Source of the DNA: Haliclystus octoradiatus
Taxonomy: Eukaryota > Cnidaria > Staurozoa > Stauromedusae > Haliclystidae
DNA: 64,000 bases
Direction: 5' to 3'
Assembly: GCA_916610825.1 (NCBI GenBank)
Contig: OU744448.1
Coordinates: 8,790,650-8,854,649 of the forward strand
Below, one piece after another: positions 1 through 9,504 of this stretch. The position numbers were made by a program, and so were the translations under genes. Position 1 is the stretch's first letter. Each line of letters begins with the position of its first letter. The notes beneath the pieces were generated by a model, which saw only the letters and a list, made by a program, of their open reading frames with translations, did not search any database and had not been told where the DNA came from.

Positions 1-662
1 GGTTTTGCCAAGAAAATAGGTTCTTGTTGAGATCGCACCCCGTAAAACCAGTCGCGCGCGGTAAATCCTAAACAAATGAAAATAAAAAATAATTAAAAAT
101 CACTGGAAATACGAAAAACTCCAGTTCATTTAAATGTATATGTGTTGATGTAGTTTACCTGTTAGTATGTAGTTTTGACATTTATCTTTTGATTTAGCCA
201 AGAAAATAGGTTCTCGATGACATCGCACCCCGTAAAACCAGTCGCGCGCGGTAAATCCTAAACAATTGAAAATGAAAAGTAATTAAAAAATCACTGGAAA
301 TATGGAAAACTTCCAGTTCATTTAAATGTATGTTTGTTGATGTAGTTTACCTGTTAGTATGTAGTTTTGATATATATATTTTTGGTTTGGCCAAGGAAAT
401 AGCTTCTCGTTGAGATCGCACCCCGTAAAACCAGTCGCGCGCGGTAAATCCTAAACAATTGAAAATAAAAAATAATTAAAAAATCACTGGAAATACGAAA
501 AACTTCCAGTTCATTTAAATATATGTTTCTTGATGTAGTCTACCTGGAAGTTTTTGAGTTTGTCATTCATCTTTTGGTTTGGCCAAGAAAATAGGTTCTT
601 GTTGAGATCGCACCCCGTAAAACCAGTCGCGCGCGGTAAATCCTAAACAATTGAAAATAAAA
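1..662. repeat. Tandem satellite, ~190-bp unit, about 3.4 copies
   Basis: Near-identical units begin at the motif GCCAAG(A/G)AAATAG at about 7, 197, 390 and 582, giving periods of 190-193 bp. The last copy is cut at about 662. Each unit carries a GC-rich core (GATCGCACCCCGTAAAACC, then CAGTCGCGCGCGGTAAATCC) inside AT-rich DNA. Diverged copies recur at 17661-17960, beyond the large LINE nest. No reading frame or RNA gene is recognised in the unit. It starts at or before the window edge. Confidence 0.9.
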
Positions 663-970
663 AATAGCTCCGCTACGCTCGGACTCATGGTGAATAATAT
701 AATAATCAATTAAACCAATCAATCAATCAAATAATCAATCAAATTCAATAGAATTTCAAATCAATCAAATCATCATGCAAAGAAAAATAAAATCAAATCA
801 AATTCAAAAAAGTAAATCAATCCAATCGAATGATATAGAAATCAACTTCAATCAAATAAAATAAATTATAACAATATCCAAATAATATAATAATATAAAG
901 AAAATATATCCAAATAATAAATCAAAGAAAAAAGAAAAAATAGCTCCGCTACGCTCGGACTCATGGTGAA
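663..970. repeat. AT-rich repeat unit (~283 bp), left part, with left TSD of the LINE
   Basis: The string CTCCGCTACGCTCGGACTC occurs at 664 and again at 944, marking one 280-bp unit rich in AATC and AAATC runs. A second copy is split: its head is at 943-970 and its body continues at 16745-17000, beyond the LINE. The 26 bp at 945-970 recur with one mismatch at 16719-16744 and are read as the target-site duplication of the LINE. Confidence 0.75.
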
Positions 971-1150
971 TTCATTCATTCATTCATTTATTTGCCAAAA
1001 AATGACAGGCAAGAACAAATGAGAGTTTGCACCCTCACTAACATGTGGCCTAAGTAATATATATAATACATGAATAAGAAGATAATTAATTTGTAAATTT
1101 GATTGTAAATAAGTAATTAGTTTAAAGATATTGTTGCAATGATTAACTGA

Positions 1151-3478
1151 TTAACCATAGCCAAAAATTTTGCAATGTGATAACGTGTTTACTTTTTCGA
1201 GTGATGCCTTGAACTCTTTGACAGTCTTAGAATTAACTGCAAAGTCCGGTATTGAGTTCCACCATGGTATCACTCTGTTGTTAAACATAAATTTCGTAAT
1301 ATTGGTCCTACACATTTGCGTTGAATATAGTTTGTAAGGATGACCACGCATTGTATATTTGTTTACAAGATATTTACAATTTATCGAATCAAGAGATAAA
1401 TCAACTAAGTCATGCGTGATTTTATAAATCATGATTAAATCAGCTTTAACCCTCCTCGACTCTAATGATTCTAGCTTGAGGAGCTTTAGGCGATTACAGT
1501 AATCAATAAATTTGAGATTGGCAACGTTACATATGAATCTTGTAAAAAATCGCTGAATTTTTTCTAGCAATACGATATCTTTTGCTAAGCAAGGGTTCCA
1601 AACTGGGGAACAAGTCTCTAGAATAGGTCTTACATAGACTTTGAATGCATTTAATAATAATAAGGGATCTTTTGATGTAAATGATTTCATAATTAAGTAA
1701 GAACGTGAATACGCTTTTGCTGCTATCATTGAACAATGAGACGAAGGCTTCAAATCGGACGTAACTATGATACCAAGGTCTCGAATTCTATAAACTGTTT
1801 GTAAGTGATGACCATCTAAATTGTAGGAAGTATTGTTACAGTTCGGTTTAGATGTTGTAAACAAGGAGCACTTTTCGAATGCTATCCTCAGCTGCCAAGT
1901 TTTCGCCCATTGTGCCAGATTTTCGAGAGTTTTTGATAAATTTGCTGAAGTCCCGTTTTTTCGGGCAGAATAAAATTTTGAATCGTCTGCAAATAAACTT
2001 ACTTTACTATCACCTTCAAGGCAATCAACAATGTCATTTATGAACAATATAAATAATAGAGGTCCCAATACGGAACCTTGAGGAACACCACTAACTACAT
2101 TCGAGGGTGACGATAAACTATTACCAACAGATACTCTTTGGGTACGACCGGTTAAAAAAGAAGATATCCAAGTTAGTAATTCATAGTCTATGCCATAAGC
2201 TTTCAATTTGATTGGTAACTTTTGATGACTAACGGTATCGAACGCCTTGCTGAAATCAATGTAGGCGGCGTCTATCTTAAAACAGTTATTCAAGGCCTTA
2301 CTCCACTCGTGTAGCGTATCCAGTAATTGTGTGCAGGTTGATCGTCGGGCAAGGAAACCATACTGCTGTTTTGAAATAATGTTATTAACTAATAGATATG
2401 TACGAATTTGTGAATTGATTATAGATTCCATGACTTTACAGATGATGCATGTTAAAGATATAGGTCTGTAGTTCTGTCTCATTGAGGATTTTCCTTTTTT
2501 AAAAATAGGAACAACAATAGCGGTTTTCCAAATTGTAGGTAGCTCTCCGCTTAAAATTGATAGTTCGAATAGCATTGATAAAGGCAGTGATATTTCATAA
2601 GCGATTGACTTCAGAAATAGGGCCGGATATCCATCAGGTGAACGCGATGTTTTGTTTGGAAGGCTATGTAATGCCTTCAGAACATTTAAAGAAGAAAATT
2701 GAATAAAATTGAGATTTTTCTCTGGATTTACCTTGCTTTCAAATGCTGGACTTGTTCCATCGTCTTGGCTAAAAACAGAAGTAAAGTAATCATTGAGAAT
2801 TGTAGATTTGTCGATGTCATCAATTCGTAGTTCATCATTAACATCATAAAATGGAGGTATTGAAGGCTGCGAGTGTAATTTTGAATTAACGAATGAATAA
2901 AACCTTTGTAAGAGAGACATCATCAAGAAGAGAGCTTTCACGTTTAATGTTATGTTCTTTGACAGCATTATCGTACTCACGAGATAGAGATTTATATATT
3001 TGCTTTTGTGTATCGGAATTGTTACGTAATCGGTAAGCACATCGGCGTTTTAGCATTAGATGTCTTATTGTTTTAGGATATTTTGATTTACGTGAACTGT
3101 TGTTGGATGTTGGCACATGTAATTCTATAGCTGTATCAAGAATGTTACAAATGCTGTCCCCAAAAGAGTGGACATCTTTATTACAATTGTGGTAAATGGA
3201 TAACCAATCAAAGTGTTGTAAACTTTGACATATTGATGGATAATCTGCCTTGCTAAAATTACGATTAATAGATCTTTTGCTATGTGGATGTAATGGTATA
3301 TTAATTGATATTTCAATAGCGTTATGGTCACATTTGTTTGTGAATGGTTCTACAACATCAATTTCAGTAATCGAGTCTGGCGTTGAAGTAATAACGAGAT
3401 CCAGACAATTATCCAAACGTGTGGGTTCAGTAATAATTTGTTTGAGATTATTTCTGTTAATAGAATCAAAAAAGGAAT
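1151..3478 (-). pseudogene. LINE ORF2, 3' part: end of endonuclease, reverse transcriptase, C-terminus
   Basis: Translation shows the end of the endonuclease (DLVITSTPD, then a KCDHNAIEI motif) at the right. A reverse transcriptase follows with NYRPISLTCIICKVME, IDFSKAFDTVSH, SGVPQGSVLGPLLFILFIN and the catalytic FADD box, and then a C-terminal region ending at the stop at 1151. The two parts are in different frames: the first ends at a stop at 2886 and the second is already readable from about 2930, so a single-base frameshift lies near 2,905. The endonuclease frame continues without a break into 14806 on the far side of the BEL insertion. Confidence 0.85.
3474..3478. repeat. Target-site duplication GGAAT (left) of the BEL element
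   Basis: GGAAT directly precedes the TG that opens the left LTR. The same 5 bp directly follow the CA that closes the right LTR at 14806-14810. Five-bp duplications are usual for BEL/Pao integrases. Confidence 0.95.
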
Positions 3479-3991
3479 TGTATAATATTATCTGCATTTC
3501 CCGTTAAAGTTTATGTTGCATTTGATTTGGAAAATACCACCAGAATGAATACTCAATAAATAACAAATAATCTTTCTCACATTTGATAGCGGTTTTTCTA
3601 ATCAACAATTATAAAAACAAACTTATTACATTGAATACAATACATGGACAATAAAAGTTAATATTAATTAATAAAATAAAACAGAACATACCTTGATGTC
3701 GTTTCATACAAAACTTTAGCAAATAACATATATAGTCGGTTGATTAATCTTGCTTCTAACATGAAGACTTACTTCAACGATTAATGATAAGTTTTACATT
3801 TACAAATTGTTATAAAGAACTAAACAAGATCAATATACGCATTATCTGACAACCAATCAGATTACAAGAAAAATTAAACTAATTATATAATATTCACGTC
3901 ATGAAGAGAATAATCACAATGGCCTCGTTTTAGTGGCCTCGTTTGTATAGACTACGCATGTTCAAATGAAGTTAATAAAATGTCGTTTTCA
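3479..3991 (-). repeat. 3' LTR of the BEL element
   Basis: 513 bp, TG to CA on the plus strand. It is nearly identical to 14293-14805: by eye it differs at three sites (TAATC/TAATA, AATAAA/AATACA and CAATA/CAAAA contexts). Confidence 0.95.
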
Positions 3992-4002
3992 TCCCGACCC
4001 CC
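3992..4002 (-). promoter_or_regulatory. Polypurine tract of the BEL element
   Basis: The minus strand reads GGGGGTCGGGA directly upstream of the 3' LTR, the position where plus-strand DNA synthesis is primed. Confidence 0.7.
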
Positions 4003-4049
4003 ATGAGACGACCAGGGAAGTCTCATAAATACACTTATAAACGACGATT

Positions 4050-5135
4050 TTAATCTACATTTTCTTCTAAGCTACAAATCTTATTTACAGGTCTAGTTAA
4101 TTTTTGATGTGTAATAGTAACAACCTCAACAGATCTCACACAGCCATCTTCACCTTCGAAGACTTGATTAATTCTTGCTAATGGCCATGAATTTCTTGGA
4201 ATGTTACTATCCATTAAAATAACCAAATCGTTGACCTTGAAATTTGGATGCCTTGAATTCCACTTCTGTCTCTTTTGAAGCATTGGCAAGTACTCTTTGA
4301 TCCATCTTGACCAAAAACAATCAGCCATAAATTGAGCAGTTTTCCATCGTTTTCTACTAATTTGATCACCTTCATCGAATACACCGGGAGGAGGAACTGG
4401 ACCATGCTGTTGTAATAGTAAATGATTCGGAGTTAATGATTCACAATCTCTAGGATCATCACTGACAGCAGTTAACGGTCGACTATTTAAGATTGCTTCA
4501 ACTTCAGCCATCCATGTTAATAATAACTCATCATTTATCAAATTGTCGCCAATAACAATACGTAGAATCTTTCTAATGCTTCTAATCATTCTTTCCCATA
4601 CTCCGCCATGGTGGCTTGCAGCAGGTGTATTCATCTTCCATTCGCATGCTTTTGGTTTTAAATAATTTGAAATTCTATCAACGTCTAAATTCTTTATAGC
4701 TTCCTTTAGTTCAGTTACGGCTCCAACAAAATTAGTACCATGGTCGCTGTGAATGACTTCTGGTGTACTCCTTCTCGCAATGAATCTGCGTAAAGCGTTT
4801 ATGAAAGAATCGGTATTCAACGAATGTGCGACTTCGATATGCACAGCACGAGAATTAAAACATGTAAATATACAGCCATATCTTTTCACAATACTCCTTC
4901 CTTGTTTAATATTCAAGGGTCCAAAATAATCCACGCCAGTATAGTAGAATGCAGGCTTGAAAGGTGTTACTCTTGACATTGGCAAATCTGACATTAACTG
5001 TTCACCACTCTTTCTTTGTTCTTTTAAACACATAAAACAATTCCTGATCATATTTCTTACTGAACTTCTAGCGTTAATTATCCAAAATGTTTGACGCAAT
5101 TCAGATAGTACATGTTCTTGACCGGAATGTGCAAG
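4050..5135 (-). CDS. BEL gag-pol, 3' part: integrase catalytic core and C-terminus
   Basis: This continues the frame broken by the nested element; in the uninterrupted gene it joins 9505 in phase. The first residues complete the HHCC zinc finger (CFMCL). The catalytic core follows with the DDE residues in GVDYFGPL, HSDHGTNF and HHGGVWERM. A BEL-type C-terminal domain (ESLTPNHLLL, then a basic chromodomain-like tail region) ends at the stop at 4050. The role is insertion of element cDNA into the genome. As it stands, this piece is cut off from its promoter and N-terminus. Confidence 0.92.
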   Translation of the reverse strand, partial: LAHSGQEHVLSELRQTFWIINARSSVRNMIRNCFMCLKEQRKSGEQLMSDLPMSRVTPFKPAFYYTGVDYFGPLNIKQGRSIVKRYGCIFTCFNSRAVHIEVAHSLNTDSFINALRRFIARRSTPEVIHSDHGTNFVGAVTELKEAIKNLDVDRISNYLKPKACEWKMNTPAASHHGGVWERMIRSIRKILRIVIGDNLINDELLLTWMAEVEAILNSRPLTAVSDDPRDCESLTPNHLLLQQHGPVPPPGVFDEGDQISRKRWKTAQFMADCFWSRWIKEYLPMLQKRQKWNSRHPNFKVNDLVILMDSNIPRNSWPLARINQVFEGEDGCVRSVEVVTITHQKLTRPVNKICSLEENVD

Positions 5136-5140
5136 GTTAT
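5136..5140. repeat. Target-site duplication GTTAT (left) of the gypsy-like element
   Basis: GTTAT precedes the opening TG of the left LTR and is repeated at 9505-9509 directly after the right LTR. Confidence 0.95.
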
Positions 5141-5387
5141 TGTAGTGTAATGTAATTCATACGAGGCTGCAATTTATAGCACCTTCATTTAGAACAGTGT
5201 GAATTAAGGTGTGGTAGCGAAAATGAGAAAGTTCAGTTCGAACACGGAAGCGTCGGCGAAAGGAGTAGATATATAAGGTTCATATAGTTCATTAAGTTTT
5301 TGTATTTTACTATTGTGTATTTTATTACGAATTATATTAGTTACGTTTATTAGTCAATCGGCTGTTATTTCTTCATATGGTTCTACA
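5141..5387 (+). repeat. 5' LTR of the gypsy-like element
   Basis: 247 bp, equal in length to 9258-9504 and differing at two positions (AAAGGAGTAGAT here, AAAAGAGTAAAT in the other). It contains a TATA box at 5270. Confidence 0.95.
5270..5278 (+). promoter_or_regulatory. TATA box in the 5' LTR
   Basis: TATATAAGG lies 118 bp before the LTR end, a fitting position for the RNA polymerase II promoter of the element. The start site itself cannot be read. Confidence 0.55.
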
Positions 5388-5399
5388 AGCTAACGGGCC
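5388..5399 (+). promoter_or_regulatory. Possible non-canonical primer-binding site between LTR and gag
   Basis: Only AGCTAACGGGCC lies between the LTR and the gag ATG. It lacks the usual TGG complement to a tRNA CCA end. Its reverse complement, GGCCCGTTAGCT, resembles the 5' end of animal tRNA-Ile(AAU) as I recall it. Priming by a 5' tRNA piece, somewhat like copia, is an inference. Confidence 0.35.
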
Positions 5400-6239
5400 A
5401 TGTCTAATAATAATATATCTATTACGCCAAGAAGACGTCCAAGTAGTAATGGCGTTTTTGTGATGGGTACACCGTCGCCATCTTCATCTTCAACATCAGC
5501 GTGTAAGCTTAAGTTAACTGACGTAGTCAGTCCTTTTAATGGAGAAGGAGATGCTGCTGAATGGTGGGCGAGATTCGAGGCGATAGCAAATTTGAAAGGA
5601 TATAATGAAATTGACAAGACGTTAAGCGTACCTTTGTTATTACGTGGATCAGCATTTTTGGTTTTTAATGAAATGCCTGATGACCAAAAATTGATATATA
5701 GCGACATAAAGAGTGTTTTATTAACAGCATTTTCGCTGTCAAAATTTGCAGCATTTGATGTATTAAAAAGTAAAGCATATAATTACGGAGACAACGTTGA
5801 TACCTATTTTGCTGAAATTAAAAAATTATGTAATTTAGCGGGAATTCCGTCACCTGGTGTTGTTTTTGTGACGGGACTTCCAGAAGAAATCGGAAAACAA
5901 TTAAGGACAATGGTTGACGCGTCCGATACGGAATTGATTACAAGAGCACGAGTGTTATTGGAAGCTACCGCTGTGAATACTAATCCACTGACGTATGTTG
6001 CTCAAGTAAATGTGGCGCAGAAAAAGAATACTGTTATGTGTTATTATTGTAAAGAGGATGGACATATAGCAAGAAATTGTAAAGTACGTTTAGAGAAATC
6101 AAAAACAAAATCACGTGAATTAACTTGTGTATGGTGTGGGGAGTCAGGTCACGTGGCTAGTAAATGTGAACAGTTGCCGGGAAACGGGGGGAGGGCCGCA
6201 GTAGCTTTTGTGGAATCTACCGCGGTCCAACCCCAGTAA
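5400..6239 (+). CDS. gag: Gag polyprotein of the gypsy-like element
   Basis: 279 residues from the ATG at 5400 to TAA at 6237-6239. The N-terminus is Ser/Arg-rich. A capsid-like region follows (from about residue 40, FNGEGDAAEWWARFEAIAN), with the GDNVDTYFAEIKKLC stretch typical of retrotransposon gag. Two CCHC zinc knuckles lie at about residues 213-226 (CYYCKEDGHIARNC) and 243-256 (CVWCGESGHVASKC). It should form the particle and package element RNA. The last 54 bases after the slippery site overlap the pol frame. Confidence 0.93.
   Translation: MSNNNISITPRRRPSSNGVFVMGTPSPSSSSTSACKLKLTDVVSPFNGEGDAAEWWARFEAIANLKGYNEIDKTLSVPLLLRGSAFLVFNEMPDDQKLIYSDIKSVLLTAFSLSKFAAFDVLKSKAYNYGDNVDTYFAEIKKLCNLAGIPSPGVVFVTGLPEEIGKQLRTMVDASDTELITRARVLLEATAVNTNPLTYVAQVNVAQKKNTVMCYYCKEDGHIARNCKVRLEKSKTKSRELTCVWCGESGHVASKCEQLPGNGGRAAVAFVESTAVQPQ
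6179..6225 (+). promoter_or_regulatory. -1 ribosomal frameshift signal between gag and pol
   Basis: The heptamer GGGAAAC at 6179-6185 is in the correct register (G GGA AAC in the gag frame) for simultaneous -1 slippage. The pol frame is open from 6170, just after a TGA at 6167. A 10-nt spacer is followed by a potential stem of CCGCAGTAG (6196-6204) with CTACCGCGG (6217-6225), one mismatch, 12-nt loop. GGGGG at 6186-6190 could also pair with CCCC at 6231-6234 to extend or knot it. GGGAAAC is a well-known slippery site. The structure is predicted by eye only. Confidence 0.8.
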
Positions 6240-9172
6240 ATCATTTGCCGTGTCATGACTTAATTGTAAACGGTATTTCTACGAAATGTTTAATTGATAC
6301 AGGATGTTCGTGGACAGTGGTGTCAAAAAACATTGTTAATGGACATAAGTTACGATCATCAATGGTTAAAATTTCAATGATGAATGGAGATGATGTTGAA
6401 GTGTTAGGTGAGACAGATATAATAGTAAAGTTAAACAATATTGAGAAAATTAAAAATTGTTTAGTTGTTAATAAAATGTTGTCCGGAGTTGACGTTATTT
6501 TGGGCATGGATCTGATTACCTTGTTTGGTGGGTTAACAATATCTGCTGATGGCTCTGTTAAATTTAATATTCAAAGACCTGTACAGAAGTGTTGTCCATC
6601 TATTGCTTCTCAAATATCTAATGTATCTAATGTCAATGATACTGTAGTTAAACATGAAAACTTTACGCTAAAGTTTAATGGGGATTTTTGGACTGTTGTG
6701 TGGGATTGGAAGGATAATTGCCCACCGGAAGTATTAAAAAATAAAATCCCACAATATTATATGAATAGTGATACACAACAAGCATTTGATACTAAATTAC
6801 AGGAATGGATTTCCAAGGGTTATTTAATTGAGTACGATGTGAAGCGTTTTGGAGAACCAAAAGGATTGATACCCATGTTTAGCGTTGTTCAAGCAAGCAA
6901 AAATAAAGTTAGGCCGATATTTGACTTTCGCGAACTGAATCAATACGTTGATGTATTTTCTCGAGATAGCGATGTATGTTTAGAAAAGTTACGTCAATGG
7001 CGACAAGATGGTGTGAACTGTGCAATAATAGATCTTAAGGACGCTTATTTACAGCTTCGTGTAGATCCAAAATTATGGCCTTTTCAAACAATTGAATATA
7101 ATTCCAAATTATGGTGTCTTAGTAGGGTTGGTTTTGGGTTGAACATTGCTCCTATGATAATGACGGCTGTTTTACAAAAGGTATTACAATCTGATGATTT
7201 GATTAATAAAGGAACTGATTCATACGTAGATGATATTTTTGTGAACACAAGTATTGTTTCGCCAGATGTTGTGCAAGAGCATTTGAAGCAATACGGTTTG
7301 ATTGCAAAACCTACCGAATTTATCAATGAACTAACTGTTACCCGAATTCTTGGTTTGAATGTTATTAAGTGTGATTCAAATTTAAAATGGGAACGATCAG
7401 ACAACATCGATTTTAATGATATTGATTTTAATGCTTTAACTAAGCGTCAGTTATTTTCATTATGTGGAAAAATTATTGGGATTTATCCTGTTTGTGGATG
7501 GCTACGCGTTGGCACCAGTTATATAAAACGATCCGCAAATGATTGTGAATGGGATACTGTTGTTTCCTCTAATGTAATCGTCATGTTAAAAGATTTAGTG
7601 GATAGAGTAGAAAAATGTAATCCTGTTCATGGACAATGGAATGTTGACATTGAAAGAAAAGGCACAGTATGGTGTGATGCCAGTTCACTTGCCATGGGTG
7701 TTTCTATTGTAGTAAATGGTGCGACAATTGAAGACGCAGCTTGGTTACGGCGTGATGCCGCCCATATTAATTTGGCAGAGTTAGACGCAGTAATAAAAGG
7801 AGTGAATTTGGCAATTATATGGAAGTTGAAAGAAATTAATGTTAAAACAGATTCCAGCGCGGTTTATGGATGGATTCAGGATTTATTAACTAACAAGAAA
7901 AGGGTAAAGACTAAAGCAGCAAATGAATTATTAATTAGAAGAAGATTAGAAATTATTCAGTCTTTAATTAATGAATATTCTTTAGATTTTACAATTGATC
8001 TAGTTAAATCGGAAGCAAATTTAGCCGATATTTTGACTCGTGTACCTAAAAAATGGCTTAATTTATCTGATGGTAATTTACCGACTTCTATTGCGGTTGT
8101 GTCTTCTTCAAATATTACACCAGTATTACGATCTACTGTAGAGGATGCTCACAACTTAGTTCATGGTGGCTATAAGCAGACAAGATGGCTTTTAGATGAA
8201 ATGAAAGTACAAGTTAGTAAACAATTAATTAAAGATGTTATTAAAAATTGCGCACAGTGTCAGTCGATAGACCCACATGTTGTAGCAGTAGAAAAAGGAG
8301 ATTTATCTGTTTCAAATAACTGGTCTCGTGTGAGTTTAGATGTTACTCATTATGGTGGAGATAGATACCCTACCTTAGTTGATTGTGGTCCATCGCGTTT
8401 CGCTTTATGGCGAAAAATAAAGAACGAAGGTGAACGTGAAATTATTTCACAATTAACTAGTATTTTTATAGAGCGTGGACCTCCCGATGAATTATTATTG
8501 GACAATTATAGTTCTTTTATGTCTGCAGCAACCAAAGAATTTTGTAAGAAGTGGAATGTTGTTTTGAATCCTCGTAATGTATATAAAGCAAGTGGAAATG
8601 GTATAGTGGAACGTCATCATCGAACGATCAAAGCAAAAGCAGCTCGTACTGGTCGTGGTGTATTTGATGCATTATATTGGTATAACCATAGTCCGTCTGC
8701 TGGACGAAATATTCCACCAGCACATTCAATTTATACTTATAAATCTCATGTAAAAGTTATTGATGCACGAGTTATACCAATAGATGATTTTAAAGTTGTT
8801 TTTAAGCCTGGAGATTTTGTATGGGTTAAACCAAGTGATAAAGTACGTTGTACAATGAAATGGTTAGAAGGTATTGTTATTGAACAATTATCTGTACATA
8901 AAGTAATGGTTAATGTGAATGGTAGAATTACACCACGGCATGTTTATCATTTGAAACAGCGTATTGTACATGAAGAACATAATCAACAAAATATTGACTC
9001 AAACACATCTGATATTGATGTTATGTCTGCAGATTCGAGTTCAGAGAGTGACGAGGAGAGTATTATAATTAATAATCCTGACGAAGACGAAGACGATGAA
9101 CAGCCGGTCAGAAGGTGTTCTTCTCGTATTAGATCGTTGCCAGTATGGTTACAAGATTATGATGTTACTTAG
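6185..9172 (+). CDS. pol: Pol polyprotein of the gypsy-like element
   Basis: Reached by -1 slippage at 6185; no ATG is near the start. Counting from 6245, the aspartic protease motif LIDTGCSW is near residue 15. Reverse transcriptase follows (RPIFDFRELNQYVDV, IDLKDAYLQL, catalytic YVDD near 325). RNase H has WCDASS near 476 and KTDSSAVYGW. Integrase has an HHCC finger ending CAQC near 675 and a DDE core in SLDVTHYGG, LLLDNYSSF and GNGIVERHHR. An acidic tail ends at TAG 9170-9172. The frame is intact, so the enzyme set may be functional. Confidence 0.92.
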   Translation, partial: RGEGRSSFCGIYRGPTPVNHLPCHDLIVNGISTKCLIDTGCSWTVVSKNIVNGHKLRSSMVKISMMNGDDVEVLGETDIIVKLNNIEKIKNCLVVNKMLSGVDVILGMDLITLFGGLTISADGSVKFNIQRPVQKCCPSIASQISNVSNVNDTVVKHENFTLKFNGDFWTVVWDWKDNCPPEVLKNKIPQYYMNSDTQQAFDTKLQEWISKGYLIEYDVKRFGEPKGLIPMFSVVQASKNKVRPIFDFRELNQYVDVFSRDSDVCLEKLRQWRQDGVNCAIIDLKDAYLQLRVDPKLWPFQTIEYNSKLWCLSRVGFGLNIAPMIMTAVLQKVLQSDDLINKGTDSYVDDIFVNTSIVSPDVVQEHLKQYGLIAKPTEFINELTVTRILGLNVIKCDSNLKWERSDNIDFNDIDFNALTKRQLFSLCGKIIGIYPVCGWLRVGTSYIKRSANDCEWDTVVSSNVIVMLKDLVDRVEKCNPVHGQWNVDIERKGTVWCDASSLAMGVSIVVNGATIEDAAWLRRDAAHINLAELDAVIKGVNLAIIWKLKEINVKTDSSAVYGWIQDLLTNKKRVKTKAANELLIRRRLEIIQSLINEYSLDFTIDLVKSEANLADILTRVPKKWLNLSDGNLPTSIAVVSSSNITPVLRSTVEDAHNLVHGGYKQTRWLLDEMKVQVSKQLIKDVIKNCAQCQSIDPHVVAVEKGDLSVSNNWSRVSLDVTHYGGDRYPTLVDCGPSRFALWRKIKNEGEREIISQLTSIFIERGPPDELLLDNYSSFMSAATKEFCKKWNVVLNPRNVYKASGNGIVERHHRTIKAKAARTGRGVFDALYWYNHSPSAGRNIPPAHSIYTYKSHVKVIDARVIPIDDFKVVFKPGDFVWVKPSDKVRCTMKWLEGIVIEQLSVHKVMVNVNGRITPRHVYHLKQRIVHEEHNQQNIDSNTSDIDVMSADSSSESDEESIIINNPDEDEDDEQPVRRCSSRIRSLPVWLQDYDVT

Positions 9173-9173
9173 A

Positions 9174-9179
9174 AATAAA
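9174..9179 (+). terminator. Possible polyadenylation signal AATAAA
   Basis: AATAAA starts two bases after the pol stop. The usual site for an LTR element is within the 3' LTR, so this one may not be used. Confidence 0.3.
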
Positions 9180-9250
9180 TTAAAAATCTTTAGTTGACAA
9201 ATTTTAATTGTAATTAAATTTTTATTGTAATAGTTAGATTTGGATATCTA

Positions 9251-9257
9251 TGGGGAA
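9251..9257 (+). promoter_or_regulatory. Short polypurine tract of the gypsy-like element
   Basis: TGGGGAA directly precedes the TG of the 3' LTR. Confidence 0.55.
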
Positions 9258-9504
9258 TGTAGTGTAATGTAATTCATACGAGGCTGCAATTTATAGCACC
9301 TTCATTTAGAACAGTGTGAATTAAGGTGTGGTAGCGAAAATGAGAAAGTTCAGTTCGAACACGGAAGCGTCGGCGAAAAGAGTAAATATATAAGGTTCAT
9401 ATAGTTCATTAAGTTTTTGTATTTTACTATTGTGTATTTTATTACGAATTATATTAGTTACGTTTATTAGTCAATCGGCTGTTATTTCTTCATATGGTTC
9501 TACA
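9258..9504 (+). repeat. 3' LTR of the gypsy-like element
   Basis: 247 bp, nearly identical to 5141-5387. It is followed directly by the GTTAT duplication at 9505-9509 and then by BEL integrase sequence on the other strand. Confidence 0.95.

Larger units (their letters stand above)
5141..9504 (+). mobile_element. Ty3/gypsy-like LTR retrotransposon nested in the BEL element
   Basis: The element is 4,364 bp with 247-bp LTRs (5141-5387 and 9258-9504), TG to CA, and a perfect GTTAT duplication. It has intact gag (5400-6239) and pol (protease, RT, RNase H, integrase) joined by a -1 frameshift site. Integrase last is the Ty3/gypsy order, but the RT and integrase are diverged and I cannot name a clade. 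LTRs differ at two sites by eye. There is almost no leader: gag starts 12 bp after the LTR. No envelope gene is present. It looks potentially autonomous. Confidence 0.93.

Noticed and set aside
1..662. CRISPR-like regular repeat array
   Set aside because: Units of about 190 bp are tandem and nearly identical throughout, with no unique spacers, in an animal genome.
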